Shown here one piece after another: positions 55,250-63,418 of a stretch of 64,000 nucleotides of DNA. The notes below the pieces were generated by a model. That model made no database searches and was not told where the DNA came from. It saw only the letters and a list, made by a program, of their open reading frames with translations. Origin of the DNA: Subtercola sp. Z020 (GTDB taxonomy: Bacteria; Actinomycetota; Actinomycetes; Actinomycetales; Microbacteriaceae); NCBI RefSeq assembly GCF_002931235.1, contig NZ_PSTT01000040.1:24303-88302 (forward strand), read 5' to 3'. Position numbers and translations under genes: made by a program. How positions within the stretch are numbered: the stretch's first letter is position 1; each line of letters starts with the position of its first letter.

Positions 55250-55531
55250 GGTGCGGTTGGCCGGTGCCCGTGCCGACCACCAGCTCGGCGGTGCCTTCGA
55301 GCCGGCCGCCGGTGTCGCCGTCGTCACCAGGGACAGCACCAGCGAGCGGGCTGGCGGCGGGCCGAAAGTACGCTCCGGACGTGGCCGAGCGCGGCCGCAC
55401 ATCGGTCGGCTTCGATTTCGTGACAGCCGAGGAGCGCGTGGCGTTCGAGGAGTGCGACGCAGCCTTCGTCGACGTGCAGTGCTGACGCCTGCTGACGTCT
55501 TCGTGCTGACGCCTGCTTACGCCTTACCCCG

Positions 55532-55612
55532 TACCGGTGGTGGGACTCGAACCCACACGTCTTGCGACAACGCATTTTGAGTGCGCCGCGTCTACCATTC
55601 CGCCACACCGGC
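55532..55612 (-). tRNA. tRNA-Leu (anticodon CAA)
   Basis: The minus strand folds as a class II tRNA of 81 bases. The acceptor is GCCGGTG with CACCGGT (first pair G-U) and the D arm is GCG/CGC. The anticodon arm GCGCA-CTCAAAA-TGCGT carries anticodon CAA, for Leu UUG. A long variable arm (GTC-GCAA-GAC) and T arm GTGGG-TTCGAGT-CCCAC follow, with discriminator A. CCA is not encoded. It is transcribed away from pdtaR, whose start lies 40 bases to the right. Confidence 0.95.
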
Positions 55613-55638
55613 TCGCTTCAACTCGGTTCAGAATACCG

Positions 55639-55644
55639 TAGGGT
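55639..55644 (+). promoter_or_regulatory. -10 box of a probable leaderless pdtaR promoter
   Basis: TAGGGT is followed by 7 bases and the GTG start at 55652. No ribosome-binding site is present in between. Confidence 0.5.
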
Positions 55645-55651
55645 TAGTTCT

Positions 55652-56257
55652 GTGACTGACCAACCTGCCTCCACCACCGCACCCCGACGTGTGGTCGTCG
55701 CTGAAGACGAATCCCTGATCCGGCTCGACATCGTCGAAATCCTCCGCGATGCCGGTTTCGAGGTCGTCGGCGAGGCCGGCGACGGTGAGACGGCGGTCGC
55801 CCTGGCAACGGAACTGCGCCCCGATCTCGTCATCATGGATGTCAAGATGCCCCTCCTCGACGGCATCTCCGCCGCCGAGCGCCTCAGCAAGGGTCACATC
55901 GCACCGGTCGTGCTCCTCACCGCCTTCAGCCAGAAGGAGCTCGTCGAGCGTGCCACCGAGGCCGGCGCCCTCGCCTACGTGGTGAAGCCCTTCACCCCGA
56001 ACGACCTCCTCCCCGCGATCGAGATCGCTCTCTCGCGGTACGCCCAGATCATCACGCTCGAGGCCGAGGTCGCCGACCTCGTCGAACGGTTCGAGACCCG
56101 CAAGCTCGTCGACCGGGCCAAGGGCCTGCTGAACGAGAAGATGGGCCTCACGGAGCCCGAGGCGTTCCGGTGGATCCAGAAGGCGTCGATGGATCGGCGT
56201 CTCACGATGCACGACGTCGCCCAGGCCATCATCGAGCAGCTGTCGGTCAAGAAGTAA
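55652..56257 (+). CDS. pdtaR: ANTAR-domain response regulator (PdtaR-like)
   Basis: A two-component response regulator that acts on RNA rather than DNA. The 201-residue protein has a receiver domain with acidic pocket AEDES, phospho-acceptor Asp63 in DLVIMDVKMPLLDG, and Lys in VVKPFTPNDL. A helical linker and a C-terminal ANTAR domain (about 137-195) follow, with ERFETRKLVDRAKGLLNEKM and EAFRWIQKASMDRR. Position and sequence match mycobacterial Rv1626 (PdtaR), whose kinase PdtaS is encoded elsewhere. ANTAR proteins bind paired RNA hairpins to prevent termination. GTG 55652 is chosen by the leaderless spacing. The longer frame to 55562 would overlap the tRNA. Confidence 0.92.
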   Translation: MTDQPASTTAPRRVVVAEDESLIRLDIVEILRDAGFEVVGEAGDGETAVALATELRPDLVIMDVKMPLLDGISAAERLSKGHIAPVVLLTAFSQKELVERATEAGALAYVVKPFTPNDLLPAIEIALSRYAQIITLEAEVADLVERFETRKLVDRAKGLLNEKMGLTEPEAFRWIQKASMDRRLTMHDVAQAIIEQLSVKK

Positions 56258-56670
56258 GACGGGTCGGCACCATCGACGAGACCAGCGCCCTCGCGCTCGG
56301 GCGTGGTGCCCTTGCCGAACGCATGGGCATCGAGTTCACCGAGCTGACGCCGGAGCACTCGGTCGCGACCATGCCCGTCGAGGGCAACACCCAGCCGTTC
56401 GGCATGGTGCACGGCGGCGCCTACGTCGTGCTCGCCGAGAGCCTCGGTTCGTTCGCTGCGAACCTCTACGCCGGCGAGGGTCGCATCGCGATGGGCATCG
56501 AGGTGAACGCCAGCCACACCGGCTCGGCCTCCTCCGGCGTGGTCACGGGGGTGTGCACGGCGATCAAGCTCGGCCGAACGCTGACGGTGCACGAGATCGT
56601 CGTCAGCGACGAGGCCGGTCGGCGGCTGTCGACGGTGCGCATCACGAATTTCCTCCGCGACAAGCCCTGA
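56170..56670 (+). CDS. Hotdog-fold thioesterase, PaaI family (start uncertain)
   Basis: The conserved part, from about 56272, reads DETSALALGRGALAERMGIEF, then VATMPVEGNTQPFGMVHGGAYVVLAESL with the catalytic HGG motif. SASSGVVTG follows later. It probably hydrolyses an acyl-CoA or related thioester. The start is a problem. In frame there is no ATG, GTG or TTG between GTG 56170, which overlaps pdtaR by 88 bases, and ATG 56322, which would remove the first conserved helix. The extra residues from GTG 56170 (MDPEGVDGSASHDARRRPGH) look like a shadow of pdtaR coding. ATC at 56272 stands where a start would be expected. The end and family are secure, the start is not. Confidence 0.7.
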   Translation: MDPEGVDGSASHDARRRPGHHRAAVGQEVRRVGTIDETSALALGRGALAERMGIEFTELTPEHSVATMPVEGNTQPFGMVHGGAYVVLAESLGSFAANLYAGEGRIAMGIEVNASHTGSASSGVVTGVCTAIKLGRTLTVHEIVVSDEAGRRLSTVRITNFLRDKP

Positions 56671-56714
56671 CCGGGGCATCCACTCGCCGCTCGGGCGGTG
56701 TCGGCGGCCGTGTG

Positions 56715-56720
56715 TAGGCT
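56715..56720 (+). promoter_or_regulatory. -10 box of a probable leaderless polA promoter
   Basis: TAGGCT is followed by 6 bases and the polA GTG at 56727, again without a ribosome-binding sequence. Confidence 0.55.
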
Positions 56721-56726
56721 TGCCGT

Positions 56727-59447
56727 GTGTCCGACAACGAACAGCCCACCCTCCTTCTCATCGACGGCCACTCGCTCGCCTTCCGCGCGTTCTACGCCCT
56801 GCCGGTCGACAGCTTCACCACCCGTGACGGCCAGCACACGAACGCCATCCACGGGTTTCTGTCGATGCTGCTGCTGCTGCTGAAGAACGAGAAGCCCACC
56901 CACATCGCTGTCGCCTTCGACATGTCGCGGCAGTCCTTCCGCACCACGGAGTACCCCGAGTACAAGGGCACACGCGGCGAGACCCCGGTCGAGTTCGGCG
57001 GTCAGGTGCCGCTGCTGAAAAACGCGCTGCATGCGATGAACATCGTCACCCTCGAGAAGGAGAACTACGAGGCCGACGACATCCTCGCCACCCTCTCGGT
57101 GCAGGGTGTCGAACAGGGCTTCCGGGTGCTCGTCGTCTCGGGCGACCGCGACACCATCCAGCTCGTGAACGACAACGTCACGCTGCTCTACCCGTCGCGC
57201 CAGGGCGTGACAGACCTCACGCGCTACGACCGCGACAAGGTCTTCGAACGGTACGGCATCGAGCCGCACCAGTACCCCGAGATCGCCGCGCTGGTGGGGG
57301 AGACGAGCGACAATCTGCCGGGCATCCCGAAGGTCGGCGAGAAGACCGCGGTGAAGTGGCTGAACCAGTTCGGTTCGCTCGACGAGATCCTGCGCCGGTC
57401 AGACGAGATCGGTGGCAAGGTCGGCGAGAGCCTTCGCGAGTTCCAGGAGAACGCGGTGCGCAACCGCCGCCTGAACCGCCTGCTCACCGACGTCGAGCTC
57501 GAGAACGGCCCCGCCGACTTCGCCCGCCGGGCGATCGACGAAGAGGGTGTTCGGGAACTGTTCTCCCGGCTCGAGTTCCGCACCCTGCTCGAGCGGGTCT
57601 TCAAGCTCGACGGGCTGGATGCGTCGGGCGGCCTGGCCGGTTCGGCGAGCGGTGCCGGGGCCGGGGCGTCGGGCTCGGGCGGTTCGGGTGACGGTGTCGT
57701 CGACCCGAAGGCCGTCGTGGCGCCGACCCCGCAGAACCTGGTCGGCGAAGAACTTGCTGCGTGGTTCGAGCGCGTCACCGTCTCCGAGCCGTTCGGGCTC
57801 GCGCTCTCGACCGAGCTGATCGACGGCAGACCGATTGGCTTCGGTGTCGCCGCCTCCGACTCGGCGGTGTTCCTCCCGTGGTCTCCCGACTCGGCCGACT
57901 TCCTGCCGTTCGAGAACTGGCTCGCCTCCGACTCCCCGAAACTGCTGCACGGTGCAAAGGTGCAGCTGAAGGCGCTGCTCACGGCCGGCCTCACGGTCTC
58001 GGGTCTCACCTTCGACACCTCCGTCGCTGCCTGGTTGCTGAAATCCGACACCGCGTCGCCCACCCTGGCCGACCTGGTCGACCGGATGCTCGCCGAGACC
58101 CTGCCCTCGCCCGACCCGAACCAGCTGGTGCCCGACGACGACTCGGTCATCGGCCCGGCCGTGCAGGCGTGGTTCATCGGCCGCGTCGCCCGTGTGCTCG
58201 ATGCCAAGCTCGAACCGGGTTCCCGCTCGGTGCTGACCGACATCGAGATGCCCGTTCTCGTGGTGCTCGCCCAGATGGAACTCGACGGCGTCGCGGTCAG
58301 CCACGAGCAGCTCTCGGAGCTCAGCTCCGAACTGACAGCCCGCTCGACCGATCTGGCCACGCAGGCCTTCGCCATCATCGACCGCGAGATCAACCTCGGT
58401 TCGCCGAAGCAGATCCAGGAGGTGCTCTTCGATCAGCTCGGCATGCCGAAGACGCGTGCTACCAAGACTGGCTTCTCGACCGATGCGGTCTCGCTGGCCG
58501 ACCTGCAGGCGAGCTCGCCGCATCCGTTCCTCGACCTGCTGCTCTCGCACCGCGACGCCACCAAGCTCAACCAGATCGTCGAGACGCTCGACAAGTCGAT
58601 CGCATCCGACCGGCGCATCCACACCACCTACGTGCAGACCGGCTCGTCAACGGGCCGCATCTCCTCGACCGACCCCAACCTGCAGAACATCCCGGTGCGC
58701 ACCGAAGAGGGGCGTCGCATCCGCAAGGCGTTCATGGTGGGGGAGTCGTACGAGACGTTGTTGACCACGGACTACTCGCAGATCGAGATGCGCATCATGG
58801 CGCACCTCTCCGAAGACGAAGGGCTGATCGCGGCGTTCCAGTCGGGCGAAGACCTGCATCGCTTCGTCGGCGCCCGCATCTTCGGTGTCGCCCCCTCCGA
58901 CGTCACCCCCGCCATGCGCTCGAAGGTGAAGGCGATGTCGTACGGGCTGGCCTACGGGTTGTCGGCGTTCGGTCTGTCGAAGCAGCTCCGCATCCCCACC
59001 GCTGAGGCCAAGCAGCTGATGACCGACTACTTCGAGCGTTTCGGCGCCGTGCGCGACTACCTCCGCAACGTCGTTGTTCAGGCGCGCGAAGACGGCTACA
59101 CCGAGACCATCTTCGGCCGCCGCCGCATGTTCCCCGACCTGAACAGCGGCAACCGGGTGCTGCGCGACAACGCCGAGCGCCAGGCGCTGAACGCGCCCAT
59201 CCAGGGCACTGCCGCCGACATCCTGAAGATCGCGATGGTCAACATCGCCGCCGACCTCGCCTCGCACGACCTGCAGTCGCGCATGCTCCTCCAGGTACAC
59301 GATGAGCTGGTCTTCGACGTGTACCCCGGCGAGTGGGACGCCCTCGCCGCCATCGTCACCTCCCGCATGTCCACCGCCGCCACCCTCAAGGTGCCGCTCG
59401 ACGTGCAGCTCGGCCGCGGCCAGAACTGGAACGAGGCGGCGCACTAG
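56727..59447 (+). CDS. polA: DNA polymerase I
   Basis: PolA fills gaps and removes RNA primers. The 906-residue protein has an intact 5'-3' exonuclease domain (1 to about 295) with LLLIDGHSLAFRAFYAL, YEADDILATL, VSGDRDTIQLV and GETSDNLPGIPKVGEKTA. A Gly/Ser-rich linker follows (about 296-322). The 3'-5' exonuclease-like domain (about 340-500) lacks the DxE and Asp/Asn metal residues, so proofreading is probably absent as in mycobacteria and Taq. The polymerase domain has motif A DYSQIEMRIMAH, motif B around KVKAMSYGLAYGLSAFG, and motif C LQVHDELVFDV. GTG start from the leaderless promoter. The stop codon sits in the loop of a hairpin. Confidence 0.97.
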   Translation: MSDNEQPTLLLIDGHSLAFRAFYALPVDSFTTRDGQHTNAIHGFLSMLLLLLKNEKPTHIAVAFDMSRQSFRTTEYPEYKGTRGETPVEFGGQVPLLKNALHAMNIVTLEKENYEADDILATLSVQGVEQGFRVLVVSGDRDTIQLVNDNVTLLYPSRQGVTDLTRYDRDKVFERYGIEPHQYPEIAALVGETSDNLPGIPKVGEKTAVKWLNQFGSLDEILRRSDEIGGKVGESLREFQENAVRNRRLNRLLTDVELENGPADFARRAIDEEGVRELFSRLEFRTLLERVFKLDGLDASGGLAGSASGAGAGASGSGGSGDGVVDPKAVVAPTPQNLVGEELAAWFERVTVSEPFGLALSTELIDGRPIGFGVAASDSAVFLPWSPDSADFLPFENWLASDSPKLLHGAKVQLKALLTAGLTVSGLTFDTSVAAWLLKSDTASPTLADLVDRMLAETLPSPDPNQLVPDDDSVIGPAVQAWFIGRVARVLDAKLEPGSRSVLTDIEMPVLVVLAQMELDGVAVSHEQLSELSSELTARSTDLATQAFAIIDREINLGSPKQIQEVLFDQLGMPKTRATKTGFSTDAVSLADLQASSPHPFLDLLLSHRDATKLNQIVETLDKSIASDRRIHTTYVQTGSSTGRISSTDPNLQNIPVRTEEGRRIRKAFMVGESYETLLTTDYSQIEMRIMAHLSEDEGLIAAFQSGEDLHRFVGARIFGVAPSDVTPAMRSKVKAMSYGLAYGLSAFGLSKQLRIPTAEAKQLMTDYFERFGAVRDYLRNVVVQAREDGYTETIFGRRRMFPDLNSGNRVLRDNAERQALNAPIQGTAADILKIAMVNIAADLASHDLQSRMLLQVHDELVFDVYPGEWDALAAIVTSRMSTAATLKVPLDVQLGRGQNWNEAAH

Positions 59448-59457
59448 GCGCCGCCTC
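59433..59457 (+). terminator. Hairpin enclosing the polA stop codon
   Basis: GAGGCGGCGC and GCGCCGCCTC form a perfect 10-bp GC stem with loop ACTAG, which contains the TAG stop codon. No T-run follows. It is probably the polA terminator or a 3'-end stabiliser. Confidence 0.55.
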
Positions 59458-59560
59458 CCCGCGGTGGCACCCGTACGCCGCCCCCGTGCATGCCCGCGCT
59501 CCACACTCCGCTATTTCGCGAGACGGACAGTTGCGGGCGACACCGACTTGCAGAGGGGTC

Positions 59561-59640
59561 GGTCTCGCGGACAAACGGTCTCGCGGACAAACGGTCTCGC
59601 GGACAAACGGTCTCGCGGACGAACGGTCTCGCGGACGAGC
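59561..59640 (+). repeat. 16-bp x 5 tandem repeat
   Basis: Five adjacent copies of GGTCTCGCGGACAAAC. Copies 1-3 are identical, copy 4 has GAAC for AAAC at its end, and copy 5 ends GAGC. A partial GGACGAAGGGACGGCGGA continues after it. The period is not a multiple of three, which argues against coding use. Confidence 0.95.
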
Positions 59641-59829
59641 GGACGAAGGGACGGCGGACCCAGCGCGACGCGCCACCCCAGCCCTGCGCTACCGTGCAAG
59701 TCCCCGGCCGGCCCGCGACGGAGTACTGAGTGCCCAGAATGGCTTGCACGAGGGCAGCGTGTGTGCTCCTTGACCGTCAGGACGGGGCGACTGAGCGGCA
59801 TATCCCGCAGAGCGCGGGCCGCAGCTGGA

Positions 59830-59922
59830 GTGGGTCAGCGTGAGGTGGGTCAGCGTGAGGTGGGTCAGCGGGTCGTCGCGGCGCGGGGCGAGGTGGGTCA
59901 GCGTGAGGTGGGCCAGCGCGGG
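59830..59922 (+). repeat. 15-bp repeat array close to the dnaE2 3' end
   Basis: Units of GTGGGTCAGCGTGAG occur at 59830-59844, 59845-59859, 59860 (partial, changes after GTGGGTCAGCG), 59893-59907 and 59908-59922 (variant GTGGGCCAGCGCGGG). A 22-base GC stretch interrupts the array. It ends 11 bases from the dnaE2 stop. The related GGTCAGCGG overlaps that stop. Confidence 0.85.
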
Positions 59923-59932
59923 GGCGGGCTGG

Positions 59933-62900
59933 TCAGCGGAAGTCGCGGGAGCGGGTGGGGGCGCCGAGCGGCAGCAGCTCGATGCGATCGGCGACGAGGT
60001 TGATGATGCCGTCTTCGGTGCGCTCGAGGATGCCGCGCACCACCATCGCGGGCGCCTCCCTCGCCACCCGTCGGTACCGACCCCACACTCCGACGCTGCA
60101 GATCACGTTCAGGATGCCCGTCTCATCTTCGAGGTTCACGAACGTGATGCCACTGGCCGTCGCCGGGCGCTGCCGATGCGTCACCACCCCGCCGACCTCG
60201 ATGCGCCGCCCGTTCTCGCAGGTCTGCAGCGACTCGATCGACAGCGCGCCGCGCTCGGCCAGCCAGTCGCGGGAGTGCGCGACGGGGTGGTCCTCCGGCG
60301 AGATGCCGGTGCTCCACAGGTCGTAGACCACCTGCTCGGTCGGGCTCAACATCGGCAGCAGCGGAGGCTGCACACTCACGTGCGTGCCCTGCAGGAACTC
60401 GGGTCGGTCCTGCGCGGCGTTGCCCGCCTCCCAGAGGGCTTCCCGGCGGGTCAGGTCGAGGCTGGTGAAGGCACCGGCCGACGCCAGCGCTTCCATCTGA
60501 GCGGTATTGAGGTCGTTGCGCCGGGCGACGTCGGCCATGTCTGTGTACAGGCCACCGCGGTCGCGCTCCTCGACGATGCGCTCGGCCACCTTCTTGCCGA
60601 TCGACGTGATCTCGCCGAGCCCCAGCTGCACGTCGAGGTTGCCGTCGCGCCGGTGCTCGCGGTAGTCGGCCGGCACCGACCGGTCGAACGTCTCGCTCGG
60701 CAGGTGCCCCGCGGTGTGCAGGCACTCCTCCATCCCGGTCGCGGCGGTCACCCCCTCCGCACCACCGGCAGCGCTTGGCTCGAGCCCCGCCATCACCCCT
60801 GAGCGCTGGATGTCGGGGCGGTGCACCACGACGCCGTGCCGCCGGGCATCCGCCACCAGTGTCTGCGGCGAGTAGAACCCCATCGGCTGCGCACGCAGCA
60901 GCGACGCCAGGAACGCCGCCGGGTAGTGCAGCTTGAACCAGGAGCTCGCATAGACCAGCAGCGCGAAGCTGTTCGAATGGCTCTCGGCGAACCCGAAGCT
61001 CGCGAAGGCCTCGATCTTCTGGTAGATCTGCTCGGCGACATCGGGGGCGATGCCGTTCGACGCCATCCCCTCGAACAGCTTGCCCTTCAACGAGGAGATC
61101 TTCTCGATACCGCGCTTGGACCCCATCGCCCGCCGCAGCAGGTCGGCGTCTTCGGGCGTGCAGTTGCCCACCGCCTGCGCCACCTGCATCAGCTGCTCCT
61201 GGAACAGTGGCACCCCGAGCGTTCGTTCGAGAGGTTCTTCGAGCAACGGGTGCAAGTACGTGACGGGTTCCTGCTTCAGCTTGCGACGGATGTACGGATG
61301 CACGGCCCCACCCTGGATCGGCCCAGGCCTGATGAGCGCGATCTCGACCACCAGGTCGTAGAACCTGCGCGGTTGCAGCCGCGGCAGCGTACCCATCTGC
61401 GCACGACTCTCCACCTGGAACACTCCGATCGAGTCGGCGCGGCAGAGCATGTCGTAGACCCCCTGCTCCTCCTTAGGAATGCTCTTCAGGCTCCACTCCT
61501 CGCCGAGGTGCTCGCGGGCGAGGTCGAGCGAGTGCTGGAGCGCCGACAGCATCCCTAGCCCGAGCAGGTCGAACTTCACGAGCCCCATCCATGCACAGTC
61601 GTCCTTGTCCCACTGCAGCACGGTGCGACCATCCATTCGCCCGTTCTCGATCGGGCAGACCTCACCGACGGGGCGGTCGGTGAGCACCATTCCTCCCGAA
61701 TGGATGCCCATGTGCCGCGGGAACTTCAGCACCTGCTCCGCCAGTTCGATCACGTCGGCCGGGATGTCGTGCTCCTCGCTCGCCACTGTGGAGCCCCAGC
61801 GCTCGATCTGCTTCGACCAGGCATCCTGCTGGCCGGGACTGTGCCCGAGGGCCTTGGCCATGTCGCGCACCGCGAACTTCGGCCGATAGGTGATCACGTT
61901 CGCGACCTGCGCTGCGTTTCGGCGCCCGTACTTGCGATAGACGTACTGGATGACCTCCTCCCGCCTGTCGGAGTCGAAATCGACATCGATGTCGGGTTCT
62001 TCGTCACGCATGCTCGACAAAAACCGTTCGAACGGCAGCTTGTAGAAGATCGAATCGACCGCTGTGATGTCGAGGATGAAGCAGACCGCCGAGTTTGCGG
62101 CCGACCCGCGCCCCTGGCAGAGGATGCCAAGTCGCCGAGCCTCGTGCACGATGTCGCGAACGATGAGGAAGTAGCCGGGAAAGTCCTTCTGTTCGATCAC
62201 CGCCAGTTCGCTCTGGATGCGCTTCAGCACCGCTTCGGAGGCGTTGGGGTAGTGATCGTCCATCGCCTCGTCGACCAGCTGGCGCAGGTAGCTCATGGGC
62301 GTGTGCCCCTCGGGCACCTCCTGCCGGGGGAGCTTCGGCTTGGCCGTTCGCAGCTGGAACGACAGGTCGTCGGCCACCTCCACCGTTCGTTCGACAGCAC
62401 CCGGGTACCGGGCGAAGCGCGCCGCCATCTCTCCGCCCGACCGCAGGTGCGAGCCGGCGGATGCCGGCAGCCACCCTTCGAGGTCGTCGAGGCTCCGCCG
62501 GGCCCGAACCGCGGCCAGCGCCTGCCCGAGGGGGAACTGCTTCGGGGTCGCGTAGTGCACATTGCCCGTCGCGACGCTGGCCACCCGGTGCTTCTGCGCC
62601 AGCTCGAAGAGCGCGTCGTTGGCGTCGCTGTCGAGCGGATTGCCGTGGTCGAACAGCTCGACCAGTACGTTGTCGCGCCCGAACAGGGCGACGAGGCGGT
62701 CGAGCTCGCGGGCGGCGCCGGGCAGGCCCTCTGAAGCGAGCGCCTGCCGCACGGAGCCCTTGCGGCAGCCCGTCAGCACCATCCACGCGGAATCGCCGGA
62801 GCCGACACCCCCCGACTCGCTGCCGTCGGCGCCGCTGCCGCCCCGGGCCTGGTCGGCCAACTGTTCGAGGTCGTAGAGCGGTCGCCCCTTCTCCGCCTCG

Positions 62901-63418
62901 ACCGCGAGCTGGCCGGTGGTGATCGCGCCGGAGAGCCGGTGGTAGCCCTCCTGCTTGCGGGCGAGGATGACGAGGTGGGTGCCCTCGGGGTCGGCCATCC
63001 CGTTCTGCGGCTTGCTCAGCCCGAGGGAGAGCTCGGCGCCGAAGATCGTGGAGACGCTGGGGTACGACTCCGCGGCTTCTGCGAGGTGCACGACCCCATA
63101 GAAACCGTCATGGTCGGTCAGGGCGAGGCCGTGCATCCGCAGCCGGGCGGCTTCTTCGAGCAGCTCCTCGGGGGAGGAGGCGCCGTCGAGAAAGCTGAAG
63201 TTCGAGTGCGCGTGGAGCTCGGCGTAGCCGACGAAGGGCCCGTCGTCGAGTTCGAGTTCGGGTTTCGGCGGAAGGGTCGGCGGAACGTACGGCATGCGTT
63301 TGCGGGAGAACGCCGGCCCGTCGCCGCCGTCTTTGCTCGGATCGTCACCCGGACGTCGCACATCGGAGAGCCGACGTTCGAGCTCGGACCACGGAATCGG
63401 CGGATTGTCGAACCCCAT
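59933..63418 (-). CDS. dnaE2: Error-prone DNA polymerase III alpha subunit DnaE2 (ImuC)
   Basis: DnaE2 carries out mutagenic translesion synthesis with ImuB and ImuA in the SOS response. The 1161-residue protein has an N-terminal extension (1-60), then a PHP domain opening YAELHAHSNFSFLDGASSPE. The polymerase core has GRGSAANSAVCFIL and the catalytic DEEPDIDVDFDSDRREEVI. The clamp-associated LFQEQLMQVAQAVGNCTPEDAD and AFASFGFAESHSNSFALLVY regions follow, then a C-terminal OB-fold. Length and order match DnaE2 rather than replicative DnaE1. ATG at 63418 overlaps the stop of a 22-codon reading frame by one base. Confidence 0.95.
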   Translation of the reverse strand: MGFDNPPIPWSELERRLSDVRRPGDDPSKDGGDGPAFSRKRMPYVPPTLPPKPELELDDGPFVGYAELHAHSNFSFLDGASSPEELLEEAARLRMHGLALTDHDGFYGVVHLAEAAESYPSVSTIFGAELSLGLSKPQNGMADPEGTHLVILARKQEGYHRLSGAITTGQLAVEAEKGRPLYDLEQLADQARGGSGADGSESGGVGSGDSAWMVLTGCRKGSVRQALASEGLPGAARELDRLVALFGRDNVLVELFDHGNPLDSDANDALFELAQKHRVASVATGNVHYATPKQFPLGQALAAVRARRSLDDLEGWLPASAGSHLRSGGEMAARFARYPGAVERTVEVADDLSFQLRTAKPKLPRQEVPEGHTPMSYLRQLVDEAMDDHYPNASEAVLKRIQSELAVIEQKDFPGYFLIVRDIVHEARRLGILCQGRGSAANSAVCFILDITAVDSIFYKLPFERFLSSMRDEEPDIDVDFDSDRREEVIQYVYRKYGRRNAAQVANVITYRPKFAVRDMAKALGHSPGQQDAWSKQIERWGSTVASEEHDIPADVIELAEQVLKFPRHMGIHSGGMVLTDRPVGEVCPIENGRMDGRTVLQWDKDDCAWMGLVKFDLLGLGMLSALQHSLDLAREHLGEEWSLKSIPKEEQGVYDMLCRADSIGVFQVESRAQMGTLPRLQPRRFYDLVVEIALIRPGPIQGGAVHPYIRRKLKQEPVTYLHPLLEEPLERTLGVPLFQEQLMQVAQAVGNCTPEDADLLRRAMGSKRGIEKISSLKGKLFEGMASNGIAPDVAEQIYQKIEAFASFGFAESHSNSFALLVYASSWFKLHYPAAFLASLLRAQPMGFYSPQTLVADARRHGVVVHRPDIQRSGVMAGLEPSAAGGAEGVTAATGMEECLHTAGHLPSETFDRSVPADYREHRRDGNLDVQLGLGEITSIGKKVAERIVEERDRGGLYTDMADVARRNDLNTAQMEALASAGAFTSLDLTRREALWEAGNAAQDRPEFLQGTHVSVQPPLLPMLSPTEQVVYDLWSTGISPEDHPVAHSRDWLAERGALSIESLQTCENGRRIEVGGVVTHRQRPATASGITFVNLEDETGILNVICSVGVWGRYRRVAREAPAMVVRGILERTEDGIINLVADRIELLPLGAPTRSRDFR

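Larger units (their letters stand above)
55106..55485 (+). pseudogene. Broken lipoprotein gene
   Basis: Between pyk and the tRNA there is an inferred remnant of a secreted lipoprotein gene. From ATG 55106 the frame reads MKKPSRAAALGGFSLL, then TGA (55154), then in the same frame ALVLAGCAVASSTPP. That is a basic n-region, a hydrophobic core and a lipobox LAGC with Cys at 55175. A Pro/Thr/Ala-rich linker follows, partly built from an 18-bp tandem repeat (55214-55249). About there the sensible frame shifts by one, continuing PVPVPTTSSAVPSSRPPV through FVTAEERVAFEEC to a TGA at 55483. One internal stop and one frameshift are thus needed. The domain is too short to name. A non-genic explanation is possible. 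Confidence 0.45.
59448..59932. other. Gene-free interval between polA and dnaE2 carrying two repeat arrays
   Basis: No reading frame here has a protein-like sequence. Those that stay open mainly translate the tandem repeats. Besides the polA hairpin and the two arrays (59561-59640 and 59830-59922) there is an 8-bp inverted repeat CGTGCAAG (59693-59700) and CTTGCACG (59743-59750), 42 bases apart. CGCGAGAC at 59517-59524 is complementary to the core of the 16-bp repeat, so RNA from this region could fold in several registers. The genes on either side converge. Confidence 0.6.

Noticed and set aside
55106..55423. Selenocysteine read-through at the TGA in the lipoprotein-like frame
   Set aside because: The TGA falls in a signal peptide, where Sec makes no sense. 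A second frame change is also required, so decay is simpler.
59444..59749. Open frames in the polA-dnaE2 gap with repeated RETVCPRD-like peptides
   Set aside because: They translate the 16-bp tandem repeat. The period shifts frame at each unit, and no frame has a ribosome site or known homologue.
59561..59922. Possible CRISPR array
   Set aside because: Units are 15-16 bp and directly adjacent, with no spacers and no cas genes.
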